Shown here in pieces: positions 43,221-52,490 of a DNA stretch of 64,000 bases; the stretch's first letter is position 1; every line of letters starts with the position of its first letter. The notes beneath the pieces were generated by a model, which ran no database searches, had not been told where the DNA came from, and saw only the letters and a program-made list of their open reading frames with translations. This DNA comes from an uncultured Ruegeria sp. (GTDB lineage Bacteria; Pseudomonadota; Alphaproteobacteria; Rhodobacterales; Rhodobacteraceae): assembly GCF_947500045.1 (NCBI RefSeq), contig NZ_CANMQQ010000004.1, positions 179,128-243,127 on the forward strand, given 5' to 3'. The position numbers and the translations under genes were made by a program.

Positions 43221-43387
43221 CCACGGCCTCCTTTTTCACATGAACACGGGCCTTTACCGATCCGGAAACGTCCACAACGCGGACATTTCGCAGAGCTCAG
43301 CCGTTTCTGCCCTGGAAAGCGCAACTTTCCAAACATCGCCAAAACGCCCATGGCGATCAGGAACAGAGTGACTATTTTGATGATCAC
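43217..43387 (-). CDS. Small membrane protein with zinc-ribbon motif
   Basis: A 56-residue product starting with GTG one base after the sppA stop and ending in a four-base overlap with the antiporter gene. One membrane helix (KIVTLFLIAMGVLAMFG) is followed by a basic C-terminal part with CPRCGRFRIGKGPCSC, a four-cysteine metal-binding knuckle. Both junctions indicate real translation. No family named. Confidence 0.68.
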   Translation of the reverse strand: MIIKIVTLFLIAMGVLAMFGKLRFPGQKRLSSAKCPRCGRFRIGKGPCSCEKGGRG

Positions 43388-43388
43388 G

Positions 43389-44186
43389 TCACAGCCCGAA
43401 ACGCGCATAGGCTGCGCGCTCCTCCAACCCGGCAATGGCATCCTGCGCCATCGTCGCCCCAAAGCGTGACCAGATCGGTTTACGCAGACCGTACCGGCGG
43501 AATCTGACCTTGTCGCCGAACTTTTCCTGCATTTTGGGCTTCAGATGCGCGATACCGTCGATCAGGCCCAGCTCTTGCGCGCGGCGGGCCAGCCAGACCT
43601 CGCCATTGAACAGATCTGCATCGGTATCCAGCTTACCGTCCCGGCGGGTTTTGACATGCGCTATGAAATTCTCGTGGATATCACCCAGCAGCGTCTTGAG
43701 GCGGGCAACGTCCTCTTTCTTTTCCGGCGCAAACGGATCGAGCATCGATTTCGACTGACCCGCTGTGTGCACGCGTCTTTCGAACCCCTGTCGGCCCAAA
43801 AAAACATGCGCGCCAAACCCCGAAGAAATTACACCGATCGATCCCAGAACCGAACTGTCATCCGCCCAGATCTCATCTGCCGAGGCAGCCAGCCAGTACC
43901 CACCCGAGGCAGCCACATCTTCGACGAAGGCATAGACAGGAATATCAAGTTCCTCCGCCAACCGTCGAATACGGGCACCGATCAGAGAACTTTGGACGGG
44001 CGATCCACCTGGTGAATTAACCTCAAGCGCCACAGCGGCGGGTTTACCCTTGCGAAAGGCTTTCTCCAGCACCGGTGCCAAGGTGGTCGCACTCATCGAC
44101 CCGCGCCCGGCCATTCCGATGGCGCCGGACAGACGAACAACGGCCACAAGGGGCTGCTTTTTAATAAAGGGCAGGCTGAGCTTCAT
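43389..44186 (-). CDS. S49-family signal peptide peptidase (SppA/SohB-like)
   Basis: A 265-residue serine protease of the Ser-Lys dyad type that degrades cleaved signal peptides or membrane fragments. The oxyanion glycine loop is VALEVNSPGGSPVQS, the nucleophile is in EDVAASGGYWLAASADE, and the general-base lysine is in TAGQSKSMLDPF. It has no long N-terminal membrane anchor, like short bacterial SppA forms that may bind the membrane peripherally. The ATG at 44184-44186 is chosen; the longer frame adds unrelated residues. Confidence 0.92.
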   Translation of the reverse strand: MKLSLPFIKKQPLVAVVRLSGAIGMAGRGSMSATTLAPVLEKAFRKGKPAAVALEVNSPGGSPVQSSLIGARIRRLAEELDIPVYAFVEDVAASGGYWLAASADEIWADDSSVLGSIGVISSGFGAHVFLGRQGFERRVHTAGQSKSMLDPFAPEKKEDVARLKTLLGDIHENFIAHVKTRRDGKLDTDADLFNGEVWLARRAQELGLIDGIAHLKPKMQEKFGDKVRFRRYGLRKPIWSRFGATMAQDAIAGLEERAAYARFGL

Positions 44187-44290
44187 GGAAGCCGATGTAG
44201 AGCGCGCCGAGGTTGTAAACAAGGGACCCGCACGGCCATAACCGCGACGTGAACCAATTTCACACACCTGATGGGCAAAAATGCAACGCC

Positions 44291-45052
44291 CTAACTGCGG
44301 ATGCGCCAGCCGGTTTTGAATATCCAGCCGATGATCGCAAGGCAGATTCCGGTGAAGGCCAGTATGGCAAGAAGACTCCAGAATATCGGCACATCAGCGA
44401 TGCCATAGAACGACCAACGAAAGCCTGAAATCAGGTAAACCACGGGGTTGAACAGGGTGATCGTTTGCCAAAGAGGAGGCAGCATCGAGATCGAATAGAA
44501 TGTGCCACCCAAAAAAATCAACGGCGTCACAACAAGTTGAGGCACAAGCGACATCTGTTCAAAATTCCCGGCCCAGATTCCCACAATGAAGCCCAGAAGG
44601 GAAAAACTGAGGCACGACAAGATCAGGAAAGCGGCCATGGCGAACGGGTGTTCTATGCGTATGTCGACAAAGAAGGTGGCTGTCGCCAAAATGACGAGCC
44701 CCACAAACAACGCTTTTGTCGCCGCAGCGCCGACATAGCCGATGACGATTTCAATGAAATTAACGGGCGCTGACAGCAGCTCATAGATCGTACCCAGAAA
44801 CTTGGGGAAATAGATGCCAAAGGACGCGTTTGAAATCGACAACATCACCACCGATAACAGGATAAGGCCCGGCACGATGAAGGCTCCGTAGGACACACCC
44901 TCGATCTCTTGGATTCGGCTGCCAATGGCGGTACCAAACACCACGAAATAAAGAGAGGTCGACAGGACTGGCGACAAAAAGCTCTGCGCAAGTGTGCGGA
45001 AGAACCGGGCCATTTCGAACCGGTAGATGGCGGCAATCGCGGACCAGTTCAT
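44291..45052 (-). CDS. ABC-2 type transporter permease
   Basis: A 253-residue permease with six membrane helices (for example [19 protein letters not shown] and [20 protein letters not shown], the latter holding the ABC-2 signature region) and a C-terminal helix. It works with the ATPase encoded just upstream; the ATG overlaps that gene's stop (ATGA). Substrate is unknown; such pairs export drugs, lipids or polysaccharides. Confidence 0.93.
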   Translation of the reverse strand: MNWSAIAAIYRFEMARFFRTLAQSFLSPVLSTSLYFVVFGTAIGSRIQEIEGVSYGAFIVPGLILLSVVMLSISNASFGIYFPKFLGTIYELLSAPVNFIEIVIGYVGAAATKALFVGLVILATATFFVDIRIEHPFAMAAFLILSCLSFSLLGFIVGIWAGNFEQMSLVPQLVVTPLIFLGGTFYSISMLPPLWQTITLFNPVVYLISGFRWSFYGIADVPIFWSLLAILAFTGICLAIIGWIFKTGWRIRS

Positions 45053-45978
45053 GCGGGTTCTCCGGATACGAGGTTAACGAATATCTCTTCCAGGCTCGAC
45101 TGCCGGGTCTGAACGTCACGCAATACCAGCCCGGCCTGCGCCACGTCATTCAGCAAAGTGGTGATCCCGGTTCTTTCGGCATTGGTATCGTAGGTATAGA
45201 TCAATGCATCTCTGGCCCCATTCAAAGCCAGGTTATGCTCGGACAAGCTGTCTGGTATGGTCGCAACAGGTTCGGTCAGCATCACCTCGATCTGTTTCTT
45301 ACCCATCTGCGCCATCAGAGTGTTCTTGTCCTGCACCAGCAGAAGTTCACCCTTGTCGATCACGCCCACGCGGTCGGCGATCGCCTCGGCCTCTTCGATA
45401 TAATGCGTGGTCAGGATGATGGTGACGCCAGCCTGTTTCAGCTCGGCCACAATCTCCCACATATCCTTGCGCAACTCGACATCAACACCGGCGGTGGGTT
45501 CATCCAGAAACAGCACCCGTGGCTCATGCGCCAAGGCCTTTGCAATCAGCACACGGCGTTTCATGCCACCAGACAATTCCTTGATTGCATTGCGACGCTT
45601 ATCCCACAGGGACAGCTTGCGCAGAATCTCTTCAATCCGGGCATTGTCACTGCCATGGCCGAACAGACCGCGCGAAAACCGGACAGTATTCCAGACCTTT
45701 TCGAACGGCTCCAGCGCGATCTCTTGTGGCACCAAGCCGATCATCTTACGGGCCGCGCGATAATCGGCCTGAATGTCATACCCGCCAACGGTCACCGAGC
45801 CCGAGGTCGGGGTGGTAATCCCGCAAACCGTTGAGATCAGTGTTGTTTTGCCGGCACCGTTGGGTCCCAACAGCGCAAGAATCTCACCCTCTTCGATGTC
45901 CAGAGACACGCCTTTCAGCGCCTCAAAACCATCAGCATAAGACTTCCGCAAATCCCGGATGGACAAAATGGTCGACAT
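45049..45978 (-). CDS. ABC transporter ATP-binding protein (ABC-2/DrrA-like)
   Basis: A 309-residue ATPase. Walker A is [18 protein letters not shown], the Q-loop [11 protein letters not shown], the ABC signature [19 protein letters not shown], Walker [14 protein letters not shown], and the H-loop [16 protein letters not shown]-terminal domain of about 90 residues ends [17 protein letters not shown], as in DrrA-type exporters. GAGGGAAC lies before the ATG at 45976-45978. Forms an exporter with the following permease gene. Confidence 0.95.
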   Translation of the reverse strand: MSTILSIRDLRKSYADGFEALKGVSLDIEEGEILALLGPNGAGKTTLISTVCGITTPTSGSVTVGGYDIQADYRAARKMIGLVPQEIALEPFEKVWNTVRFSRGLFGHGSDNARIEEILRKLSLWDKRRNAIKELSGGMKRRVLIAKALAHEPRVLFLDEPTAGVDVELRKDMWEIVAELKQAGVTIILTTHYIEEAEAIADRVGVIDKGELLLVQDKNTLMAQMGKKQIEVMLTEPVATIPDSLSEHNLALNGARDALIYTYDTNAERTGITTLLNDVAQAGLVLRDVQTRQSSLEEIFVNLVSGEPA

Positions 45979-46070
45979 ATGTTCCCTCGTTCTGGCCCCG
46001 CAACCTATCGCGACAGACCATCGTGGAACAGTCCGATTCCGCACAATGTCATGCGCATGTACGCAGGGGC

Positions 46071-46586
46071 TTAGTCCCGTCCGGCCAAACGACCCAGCCA
46101 ACCCTTTTTAGCGTCTTCCCCCGTGGCTTCGTCTTGCGGTGGCGGTCCTTCGAAATGCTCTTGCAGGTTGGCAAAGAACTGATCGGCCATCTTCTTAGCG
46201 AACCCATCAATCAGGCGGCTGCCCAATTGCGCCAGTTTACCGCCCACTTTGGCATCGACCTCGTAGGTTAGAACGGTGCCACCGGACGTACCGGGCTCGA
46301 ACGTCACGTTTGCGCTGCCCTTGGCAAAGCCTGCTGCCCCGCCCTTGCCCTCGCCTACAATGGTCAGACGTTCAGCTTCAACCATATCGGACATGGTGAC
46401 CGTGCCTTTGAACGTCGCCTTCACCGGGCCTACCTTTTGCACCACAGTCGCATGATACCCTTCGGTCGGATCGCCGGTAATCTCTTGCGCGCCGTTAATG
46501 CAGGCCTTCAGCACTTCGGGATCCAGCAAAGCAGCATATACGGCGGCAGGTGGTGCCTGAATTTCACGTGTATCGCTTAGCTGCAT
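46071..46586 (-). CDS. CoxG/SRPBCC-family protein
   Basis: A 171-residue protein of the START/Bet v 1-like superfamily matching CO-dehydrogenase subunit G (CoxG). The pattern runs [50 protein letters not shown], and [21 protein letters not shown] short basic tail ([12 protein letters not shown]) follows and may touch the membrane. CoxG helps in maturation or membrane attachment of molybdenum hydroxylases, but no coxSML genes are in this window. AGAGGTT precedes the ATG. Confidence 0.9.
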   Translation of the reverse strand: MQLSDTREIQAPPAAVYAALLDPEVLKACINGAQEITGDPTEGYHATVVQKVGPVKATFKGTVTMSDMVEAERLTIVGEGKGGAAGFAKGSANVTFEPGTSGGTVLTYEVDAKVGGKLAQLGSRLIDGFAKKMADQFFANLQEHFEGPPPQDEATGEDAKKGWLGRLAGRD

Positions 46587-46731
46587 CTGAGAACCTCTTT
46601 TCAAACCTGCGGGTAGACCAACAAAGACCTAGCCCTGAAACATCAGTGCAAGCAACCCAATTGCGCCACACAATGAATCTTCGCTTGCATTCACAACGCC
46701 ACGCAGAAACCCTGCGCCGCAGGAGAGAGCC

Positions 46732-47826
46732 ATGCTGAACGGTATTCGCATCATCGAAATCGAAGGGTTGGGCCCAGCCCCATTCGCATCCATGCTGCTG
46801 GCAGATTTGGGGGCGGACGTCATCACGATCCATCGCACGGGTTCTGCGATCACACCGGGTATGCCCGAACAATCCCTTCTGGACCGAGGCAAACGATCCA
46901 TCGCGCTGGACCTCAAGGACCCGCAGGATCTCGACACAGCCAAACGCCTGATCACAACCGCCGAGGCGCTGATCGAGGGCTTTCGCCCCGGCGTGATGGA
47001 AAAGCTGGGGCTTGGTCCGGAAGCCTGCCACACGCTCAATCCAAAGCTGGTTTATGGCCGTATGACGGGTTGGGGTCAGCAAAGCCCCTTGTCTGGCGCG
47101 GCAGGTCACGACCTTAACTACATCGCGCTTTCGGGGGCTTTGTGGTACGCGTCCGCGCCCGGTCAACCTCCTCTGACGCCACCCACTTTGGTGGGCGATA
47201 TCGGCGGCGGCGCGATGTACCTGGTTACGGGTATTCTCGCAGGGCTTTTGAATGCTCGGACCACCGGCAGGGGCACTGTGGTCGATGCAGCCATCTACGA
47301 TGGTTCAGCCCATATGATGAACCTGTTGATGAGCCTGCGCCAGACCGGAAACCTGTCCGATGCCCGGGGCGAAAGCTTACTGGATGGCCCCCATTGGAGC
47401 CGGGCCTACACCTGCGCAGATGGCGGCTTTATCTCGGTTCAATGTCTCGAGCCCAAGTTTTACGCATGCTTTCTGGATATCCTTGGCCTTGGCGACGAGG
47501 CAGAGTTCTCCCAGCAATATGAACGCGCTGCATGGCCCCACCTGACCCAACGGTTGGGCGGCATTTTTGCCCGCAAACCACGCGACGAATGGGCCGAATT
47601 GTTTGCGGGAACCGACGCGTGCGTCGCCCCGGTCCTGAGCCCACAAGAAGCGCAGAATCATCCTATGAACGCGGAACGTCAAACATGGATCGACCACGAC
47701 AAAACCCGACAAGCCGCCGCTGCCCCAAGATTCTCAACCTACGACTGGACCCCCAAGCCCAGCCCGAAACGCGGAGAGCACACTCAAGAAATCCTGAATG
47801 AGCTCCCGCCCGCTTCATCTGGCTAA
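46732..47826 (+). CDS. CoA-transferase family III; alpha-methylacyl-CoA racemase-like
   Basis: A 364-residue enzyme with the knotted family III fold. RIIEIEGLGPAPFASMLLAD opens the protein. The racemase His is in GHDLNYIALSGAL, and the conserved Asp in LVGDIGGGAMYLVTG, matching the His/Asp pair of methylacyl-CoA racemase rather than the transferase Asp alone. It likely epimerises 2-methylacyl-CoA for beta-oxidation. AGGAGAGAG precedes the ATG. It is divergent from the CoxG gene and convergent with hemE. Confidence 0.9.
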   Translation: MLNGIRIIEIEGLGPAPFASMLLADLGADVITIHRTGSAITPGMPEQSLLDRGKRSIALDLKDPQDLDTAKRLITTAEALIEGFRPGVMEKLGLGPEACHTLNPKLVYGRMTGWGQQSPLSGAAGHDLNYIALSGALWYASAPGQPPLTPPTLVGDIGGGAMYLVTGILAGLLNARTTGRGTVVDAAIYDGSAHMMNLLMSLRQTGNLSDARGESLLDGPHWSRAYTCADGGFISVQCLEPKFYACFLDILGLGDEAEFSQQYERAAWPHLTQRLGGIFARKPRDEWAELFAGTDACVAPVLSPQEAQNHPMNAERQTWIDHDKTRQAAAAPRFSTYDWTPKPSPKRGEHTQEILNELPPASSG

Positions 47827-47883
47827 AAATACCTCGGGGGTGAATTGGCCGCAGGCCAAAAGGGGGCTGGCCCCCTCACCGGC
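47827..47883. other. Short GC-rich intergenic palindromes
   Basis: Between the racemase stop and hemE stop. Contains GGCCGCAGGCC and an AGGGGGC-TG-GCCCCCT hairpin (about 47863-47878), which may serve as a bidirectional end of transcription. Confidence 0.45.
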
Positions 47884-48918
47884 TCACCGACTGCGCACCG
47901 TGTCGATCATCAACTGAACATTCTCAGGATCCGCATCCGGCGTAATCCCATGCCCCAAGTTGAAGATATGTGGCCCGTTCGAGAATGCCTCGACGATACG
48001 GCGTGTCTCATCCACCAGTGCCTGACCACCCGTTACCATGTGCGATGAGGCCAAGTTCCCCTGAACGCACCCATCAATCTGCACATTTTCAACCGCCCAT
48101 TCAGGCGACACAGAGTTATCCAACGCGACACAGTCCACCCCAGTGGTCTTGGCGAAACCGATATACCCCTGATCCGCTTCACGAGGGAAGCCGATGACGG
48201 GAATGCCCGGATGGCGGGCTTTGATGGCCCCGGTTATGACGCGGCAGGGTTCAACCGCGTATTTCTGGAACGAGTCACCTTTCAATGATCCCGCCCAGCT
48301 ATCGAAAATCTTGACGACCTCTGCCCCGGCATCGATCTGAGCGGACAAGTATTCAATTGTGGCCGCTGTTATTCGATCCAGCAACGCCTCAAACAGCGCT
48401 GTGTTTTCTTCGCGCAGCGCATGGGCTGGCCCCTGATCCGGGGTTCCCCGGCCAGCGATCATGTAGGTCGCCACGGTCCAGGGTGCACCCGCGAATCCGA
48501 TCAGAGTTGTCTCGGACGGAAGCTCGCGCGAAAGAATACGTACGGTCTCATAGACAGGTGAGAGGGTTTCGTGGATATCCTCAACGGCTTTCAACGCATC
48601 GAAATCCGATTGCTGCGTGATTGTCGACAACCGTGGCCCCTCACCGGTGACAAACCACAAATCCGCACCCAGCGCTTGGGGCACCAGCAGGATGTCAGCA
48701 AACAGGATTGCGGCGTCGAACCCATAGCGGCGGATGGGTTGCAGAGTAACCTCGGCGGCAAGCTCCGGGTTATAGCACAAAGACAGGAAATCCCCAGCCT
48801 GAGCACGCGTGGCCCGGTATTCGGGCAGATAGCGCCCGGCCTGACGCATCATCCAGATCGGCGGAACGTCCTGAACTTCACCCGCCAGCGCCCGCAGCAA
48901 TTTCTTAGTCTCGGCCAT
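47884..48918 (-). CDS. hemE: Uroporphyrinogen decarboxylase
   Basis: A 344-residue enzyme that decarboxylates uroporphyrinogen III to coproporphyrinogen III. Key motifs are [20 protein letters not shown], the aspartate in [29 protein letters not shown], and [20 protein letters not shown]. The ATG at 48916-48918 has GGGGGC upstream; the longer frame runs into the hemC control region. It is divergent from hemC with a 107-base gap. Confidence 0.97.
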   Translation of the reverse strand: MAETKKLLRALAGEVQDVPPIWMMRQAGRYLPEYRATRAQAGDFLSLCYNPELAAEVTLQPIRRYGFDAAILFADILLVPQALGADLWFVTGEGPRLSTITQQSDFDALKAVEDIHETLSPVYETVRILSRELPSETTLIGFAGAPWTVATYMIAGRGTPDQGPAHALREENTALFEALLDRITAATIEYLSAQIDAGAEVVKIFDSWAGSLKGDSFQKYAVEPCRVITGAIKARHPGIPVIGFPREADQGYIGFAKTTGVDCVALDNSVSPEWAVENVQIDGCVQGNLASSHMVTGGQALVDETRRIVEAFSNGPHIFNLGHGITPDADPENVQLMIDTVRSR

Positions 48919-49025
48919 TCGTGCCCCCAGTCTTCCGGTTTGATGCAACGGGTCAGGCCTCAGTGGCAATTTGTCAAGCTCTGCCCCCATTGTCAGGGCA
49001 ATGTGACGCGACTAAAGCTGTGCAC

Positions 49026-49982
49026 ATGAGTCTGATATTGCCTACCCCCGCATCGCCTCTGAAAATCGGCACCCGTGGATCACCACTGGCGCTGGCGCAG
49101 GCCTACGAAACCCGCCAGAGGCTCAGCGCCGCTTTCAACCTGACCGAGGATGCGTTCGAGATCGTGGTGATCAAGACCACCGGCGACAACCGCGCCATGA
49201 TCGACGCGGACCGCCCGCTGAAAGAGATCGGCAACAAGGGCCTGTTCACCAAGGAAATCGAAGAGGCAATGCTGAAAAGCGAGATCGACATCGCCGTACA
49301 TTCAACAAAGGACATGCCGGTGGAACAGCCTGAAGGGCTGGTGCTGGATACGTTCCTGCCACGCGAAGATGTACGCGACGCCTTTATTTCTCCGACCTTG
49401 AAATCAATTCACGATCTGCCGGAAGGGGCGGTGGTCGGCACATCATCGCTGCGACGTCGGGCACAATTGCTGAACCGGCGGCCTGACCTGAACGTGGTTG
49501 AATTTCGTGGCAACGTGCAGACGCGGCTTAAAAAACTGGCAGATGGCGTGGCAGATTGCACGTTCCTGGCAATGGCCGGGTTACGTCGGCTGGATATGAA
49601 AGATGTCCCCGCCACCGCCATCTCGCCCCAAGATATGCTGCCCGCCATCGCACAGGGCACGATCGGGATCGAACGGCGCAGCGATGACAGCCGCGCCGCT
49701 GAGATGCTTGAGGCCATTCATCATGTTGAAACCAGCCAGCGTCTCGCAGCAGAGCGGGCGTTGCTGGCGGGTCTCGACGGCTCGTGTGAAACCCCGATCG
49801 CGGGGTTGGCAGAAATTCACGACGGTCAGCTCCATCTGCGTGGCGAAGTTCTGCGCCCGGACGGATCAGAGGCGATCAGTGAAGAATCCGACGGACTGGT
49901 TGGCAGTGGGGCCGAGATAGGACAGGCCATGGCCGCTTCGCTTTTGAGGAAAGCTGGACCGGGTTTTTTTGATTGGAAATAA
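49026..49982 (+). CDS. hemC: Porphobilinogen deaminase (hydroxymethylbilane synthase)
   Basis: A 318-residue enzyme that polymerises four porphobilinogens. Visible features are KIGTRGSPLALAQAYETRQ, HSTKDMPVEQPEGL, VGTSSLRRRAQLLNRRPDL, and the dipyrromethane-attachment cysteine in LDGSCETPIAG. The ATG at 49026 starts at the family boundary; the longer frame is not needed. Divergent from hemE, so the two haem genes probably share control in the 107-base gap. Confidence 0.97.
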   Translation: MSLILPTPASPLKIGTRGSPLALAQAYETRQRLSAAFNLTEDAFEIVVIKTTGDNRAMIDADRPLKEIGNKGLFTKEIEEAMLKSEIDIAVHSTKDMPVEQPEGLVLDTFLPREDVRDAFISPTLKSIHDLPEGAVVGTSSLRRRAQLLNRRPDLNVVEFRGNVQTRLKKLADGVADCTFLAMAGLRRLDMKDVPATAISPQDMLPAIAQGTIGIERRSDDSRAAEMLEAIHHVETSQRLAAERALLAGLDGSCETPIAGLAEIHDGQLHLRGEVLRPDGSEAISEESDGLVGSGAEIGQAMAASLLRKAGPGFFDWK

Positions 49983-50151
49983 GTTTCAATAAATTCAAGC
50001 CAATGTGAACTGCTTCACTGTGGTCACTCCGAAAGTGATGCAATATGGGTTTATTCCAATGAGGATAGAGGATCAGTCTCGAATATATCGAAAGTTTTAG
50101 CCCGTTTTTTTTTAGATAGTATTCGAGGGGGCGAGATTGATCTTTCTGGTG

Positions 50152-50176
50152 GGGCGCGGTTGTTTTGACCGCGCCC
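50152..50176. terminator. Hairpin between hemC and the cyclase gene
   Basis: GGGCGCGGT pairs perfectly with ACCGCGCCC around a TGTTTTG loop, between two convergent genes. The preceding 170 bases are AT-rich with a run of nine T at about 50105 and hold no gene. Confidence 0.6.
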
Positions 50177-50209
50177 TGCTTTCGTTTAAGCAACTATAAA
50201 CTTACGCTT

Positions 50210-52444
50210 CTATTCAGCAGCTTTGCGCTGACCGTTGTGATGGCTGAACAGGGGACCCCCGGTATGTATCTCTGCTCGGAAATCCGCCGCACGGCCAGGC
50301 AACGCCCGATAGAAAGGTGTCAGGCCCGGCTCAACTGCCACCGCCAATCTGGCACACTCATCGCACCGCTCTGCGACAACAGCTTGTGAAGCCTGCTCGC
50401 GAATGGCAGCCAACAAACTCAAATGTGCGGCCTGCAATGCCTGAAAGTCTGCACTGCCCGCCAGATCGGTATCACCGACCAGAACATAAACCGGTTCGGG
50501 TTCACGCTTGCCTTTCAAATCGACATATCCCGCCTCAAGCAAGGCAAGGTCGGATCGAGTGACCTGTTGCACCGTGTGCGAGACCAGAACATCGTAATCC
50601 ACATGTCGACAGTTCTGTTCGATCCGGGCCGCCACGTTCACCACATCACCGATCACGGTATAATTGAAACGCCGCCGTGACCCGATATTGCCGACACAGG
50701 CAGCACCGGTTGCAACCCCGGTCGCCAACGCGATCGGCGATCGCCCCTGCATGAGATGAGAGGCATTAAAAACATCAAGTGCCTTGCGCATCTTAAGCGC
50801 AGCCATCGCCGCACGACACGGGTGGTTTTCCAGCGGGAGCGGCGCGTTCCAGAACGCCATGACCGCATCACCGATAAACTTGTCGATGGTTCCCCGCTCG
50901 ATCAATATCTGGTCACCAATCTCCGAGAACAATTCGTTCAGCAACTCCACCAAATCGGTGGCCGATACCGATTCCGAAAGCGGTGTGAACCCCCTGATAT
51001 CCGAAAACATCACCGTGATTTCCTGAGTTTCGCCCCCCAATCGCAGCTGGTGCCCATTGGCTTCCATTTCATCAAGGATCTCTGGCGCGACATAGTGCGA
51101 GAATGTCTGACGGATCACCCGCTTTTCCCGCTCGGTTGAAACAAAGAGATAACCTGCAAGCAATCCAAAATTTGCCATTCCGCCCGCCAGCGGGAACGTT
51201 GCATCAAACAGGACCGACTGATTTTGAAAGGCCAGCCAACTGATAGCCATTACAACCGCTGCAGCCATCCCGCCCGCTATGAACGAGGCGACCGCACCAA
51301 AGCTGGACATCACGACAGTGACGACGACACCGAGAATGACAAATGCCAACAACTCCAACGCGGCGGTCACGTCAGATCGGCTCAGCATATCGCCCAATAT
51401 GATCTGCTCAATGATCTGCGCATGGATCGAAACACCGGGAACGGACTCACCCAGCGCGGTCTCACGCATATCGAAAAGACCTGCGGCAGAGGTGCCGACC
51501 AAAATTATCCGCCCTTCGATTTCGGCCCTGAGTGCAGGATCGTCGGCATCGCGCATGACATCATCTGCCGAAAGATACAGGCCGGGATTGTCCCGACGAT
51601 ATCGCACCCAGATTTCGCCGTTCTCTGTGGTTGGCAAAAGAAAGTCGCCAACCCCTACTTCAAGCATGATGCCCAGCTCGTCCTGCGAACCTTCGGCGAA
51701 ATAAACCGGCTCACCGATTGCAACCCGCAAAGCCTCGACCCCTAGGCCGGGCATGACGCCGCCGGGCCCGGACCACAAGACAGGCACCCGCCGTACCACG
51801 CCCAACCCCCCAAGCGGTGAAACATTGACGCCACCTACACCCGCCGCACTTTCGCCCAAAGGCGGCGCCAACGACGTCCAGTGCGAAACGCCCACCAGGC
51901 CAGCAGCCGGGTTTTCACCAATTTCCACAAGCCCCGCCTTCGGAACGATGTCCGAGGCACTTTCAGACCCGCGTGCAGCAACACCAAGAACAACCGGCCA
52001 TTTCACGATTTCTGCTGCAAACTTGACATCGTTATCCAAGTTAATGGCAGATCGATCCACCTGCAGAATCCCCGACAACGAAGGGTCCTGCAGCAAACGT
52101 ATCGGCGAGTATCGATCCGGTTCGGCAAACAAAACGTCAAACGCGATTGCCGCCGCGCCATAATCTCCCAGCCGCTCGACCATTTGCCCCAGCTGCGTGC
52201 GTGGCCATGGCCATTGCCCCCATGCTGTCAGGGATTTTTCGTCGATGTCCACAACGCGAACAGGTAGATCCGGATCAAAAATCCGTGGCGAAATCCGCTG
52301 GAGGATATCAAAGTAAATCAACCGCGACATCTGTACGGGATACGGATCCACAATCCGCACAAAACACCCGATCAGGATCAATCCCAGACCCACAAGCCGA
52401 AACCCCAGCCGGCGTCCGATTCTATCCGTTATCTTCACCGCCAC
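50210..52444 (-). CDS. CHASE2-domain class III adenylate/guanylate cyclase
   Basis: A 744-residue membrane signalling enzyme. An N-terminal helix (FRLVGLGLILIGCFVRIV) is followed by a periplasmic CHASE2 sensor of about 300 residues (VDIDEKSLTAWGQWPWPR). Three helices come next (about residues 355-430), then a class III cyclase domain. Catalytic residues are present: the first metal Asp in MFSDIRGFTPLSES, the substrate Lys and second metal Asp in TIDKFIGDAVMAFWNA, and NYTVIGDVVNVAARIEQN. It is therefore probably active and more likely makes cAMP (Lys/Thr pair). It lies 46 bases downstream of a FecR-domain gene. Confidence 0.93.
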   Translation of the reverse strand: MAVKITDRIGRRLGFRLVGLGLILIGCFVRIVDPYPVQMSRLIYFDILQRISPRIFDPDLPVRVVDIDEKSLTAWGQWPWPRTQLGQMVERLGDYGAAAIAFDVLFAEPDRYSPIRLLQDPSLSGILQVDRSAINLDNDVKFAAEIVKWPVVLGVAARGSESASDIVPKAGLVEIGENPAAGLVGVSHWTSLAPPLGESAAGVGGVNVSPLGGLGVVRRVPVLWSGPGGVMPGLGVEALRVAIGEPVYFAEGSQDELGIMLEVGVGDFLLPTTENGEIWVRYRRDNPGLYLSADDVMRDADDPALRAEIEGRIILVGTSAAGLFDMRETALGESVPGVSIHAQIIEQIILGDMLSRSDVTAALELLAFVILGVVVTVVMSSFGAVASFIAGGMAAAVVMAISWLAFQNQSVLFDATFPLAGGMANFGLLAGYLFVSTEREKRVIRQTFSHYVAPEILDEMEANGHQLRLGGETQEITVMFSDIRGFTPLSESVSATDLVELLNELFSEIGDQILIERGTIDKFIGDAVMAFWNAPLPLENHPCRAAMAALKMRKALDVFNASHLMQGRSPIALATGVATGAACVGNIGSRRRFNYTVIGDVVNVAARIEQNCRHVDYDVLVSHTVQQVTRSDLALLEAGYVDLKGKREPEPVYVLVGDTDLAGSADFQALQAAHLSLLAAIREQASQAVVAERCDECARLAVAVEPGLTPFYRALPGRAADFRAEIHTGGPLFSHHNGQRKAAE

Positions 52445-52490
52445 TTTTGCCTCCCTGATGCGGGGAGATATGAATTATGAGTCTGTTCGA

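Noticed and set aside
44465..45834. Plus-strand frames over the ABC transporter genes, including one of 280 residues.
   Set aside because: Composition is typical of antisense frames, and the minus-strand genes have complete ABC motifs.
47884..49025. Chromosome origin near hemE, as in Caulobacter.
   Set aside because: No cluster of DnaA boxes or AT-rich unwinding region is seen on either side of hemE; the single DnaA-box match is 6 kb away.
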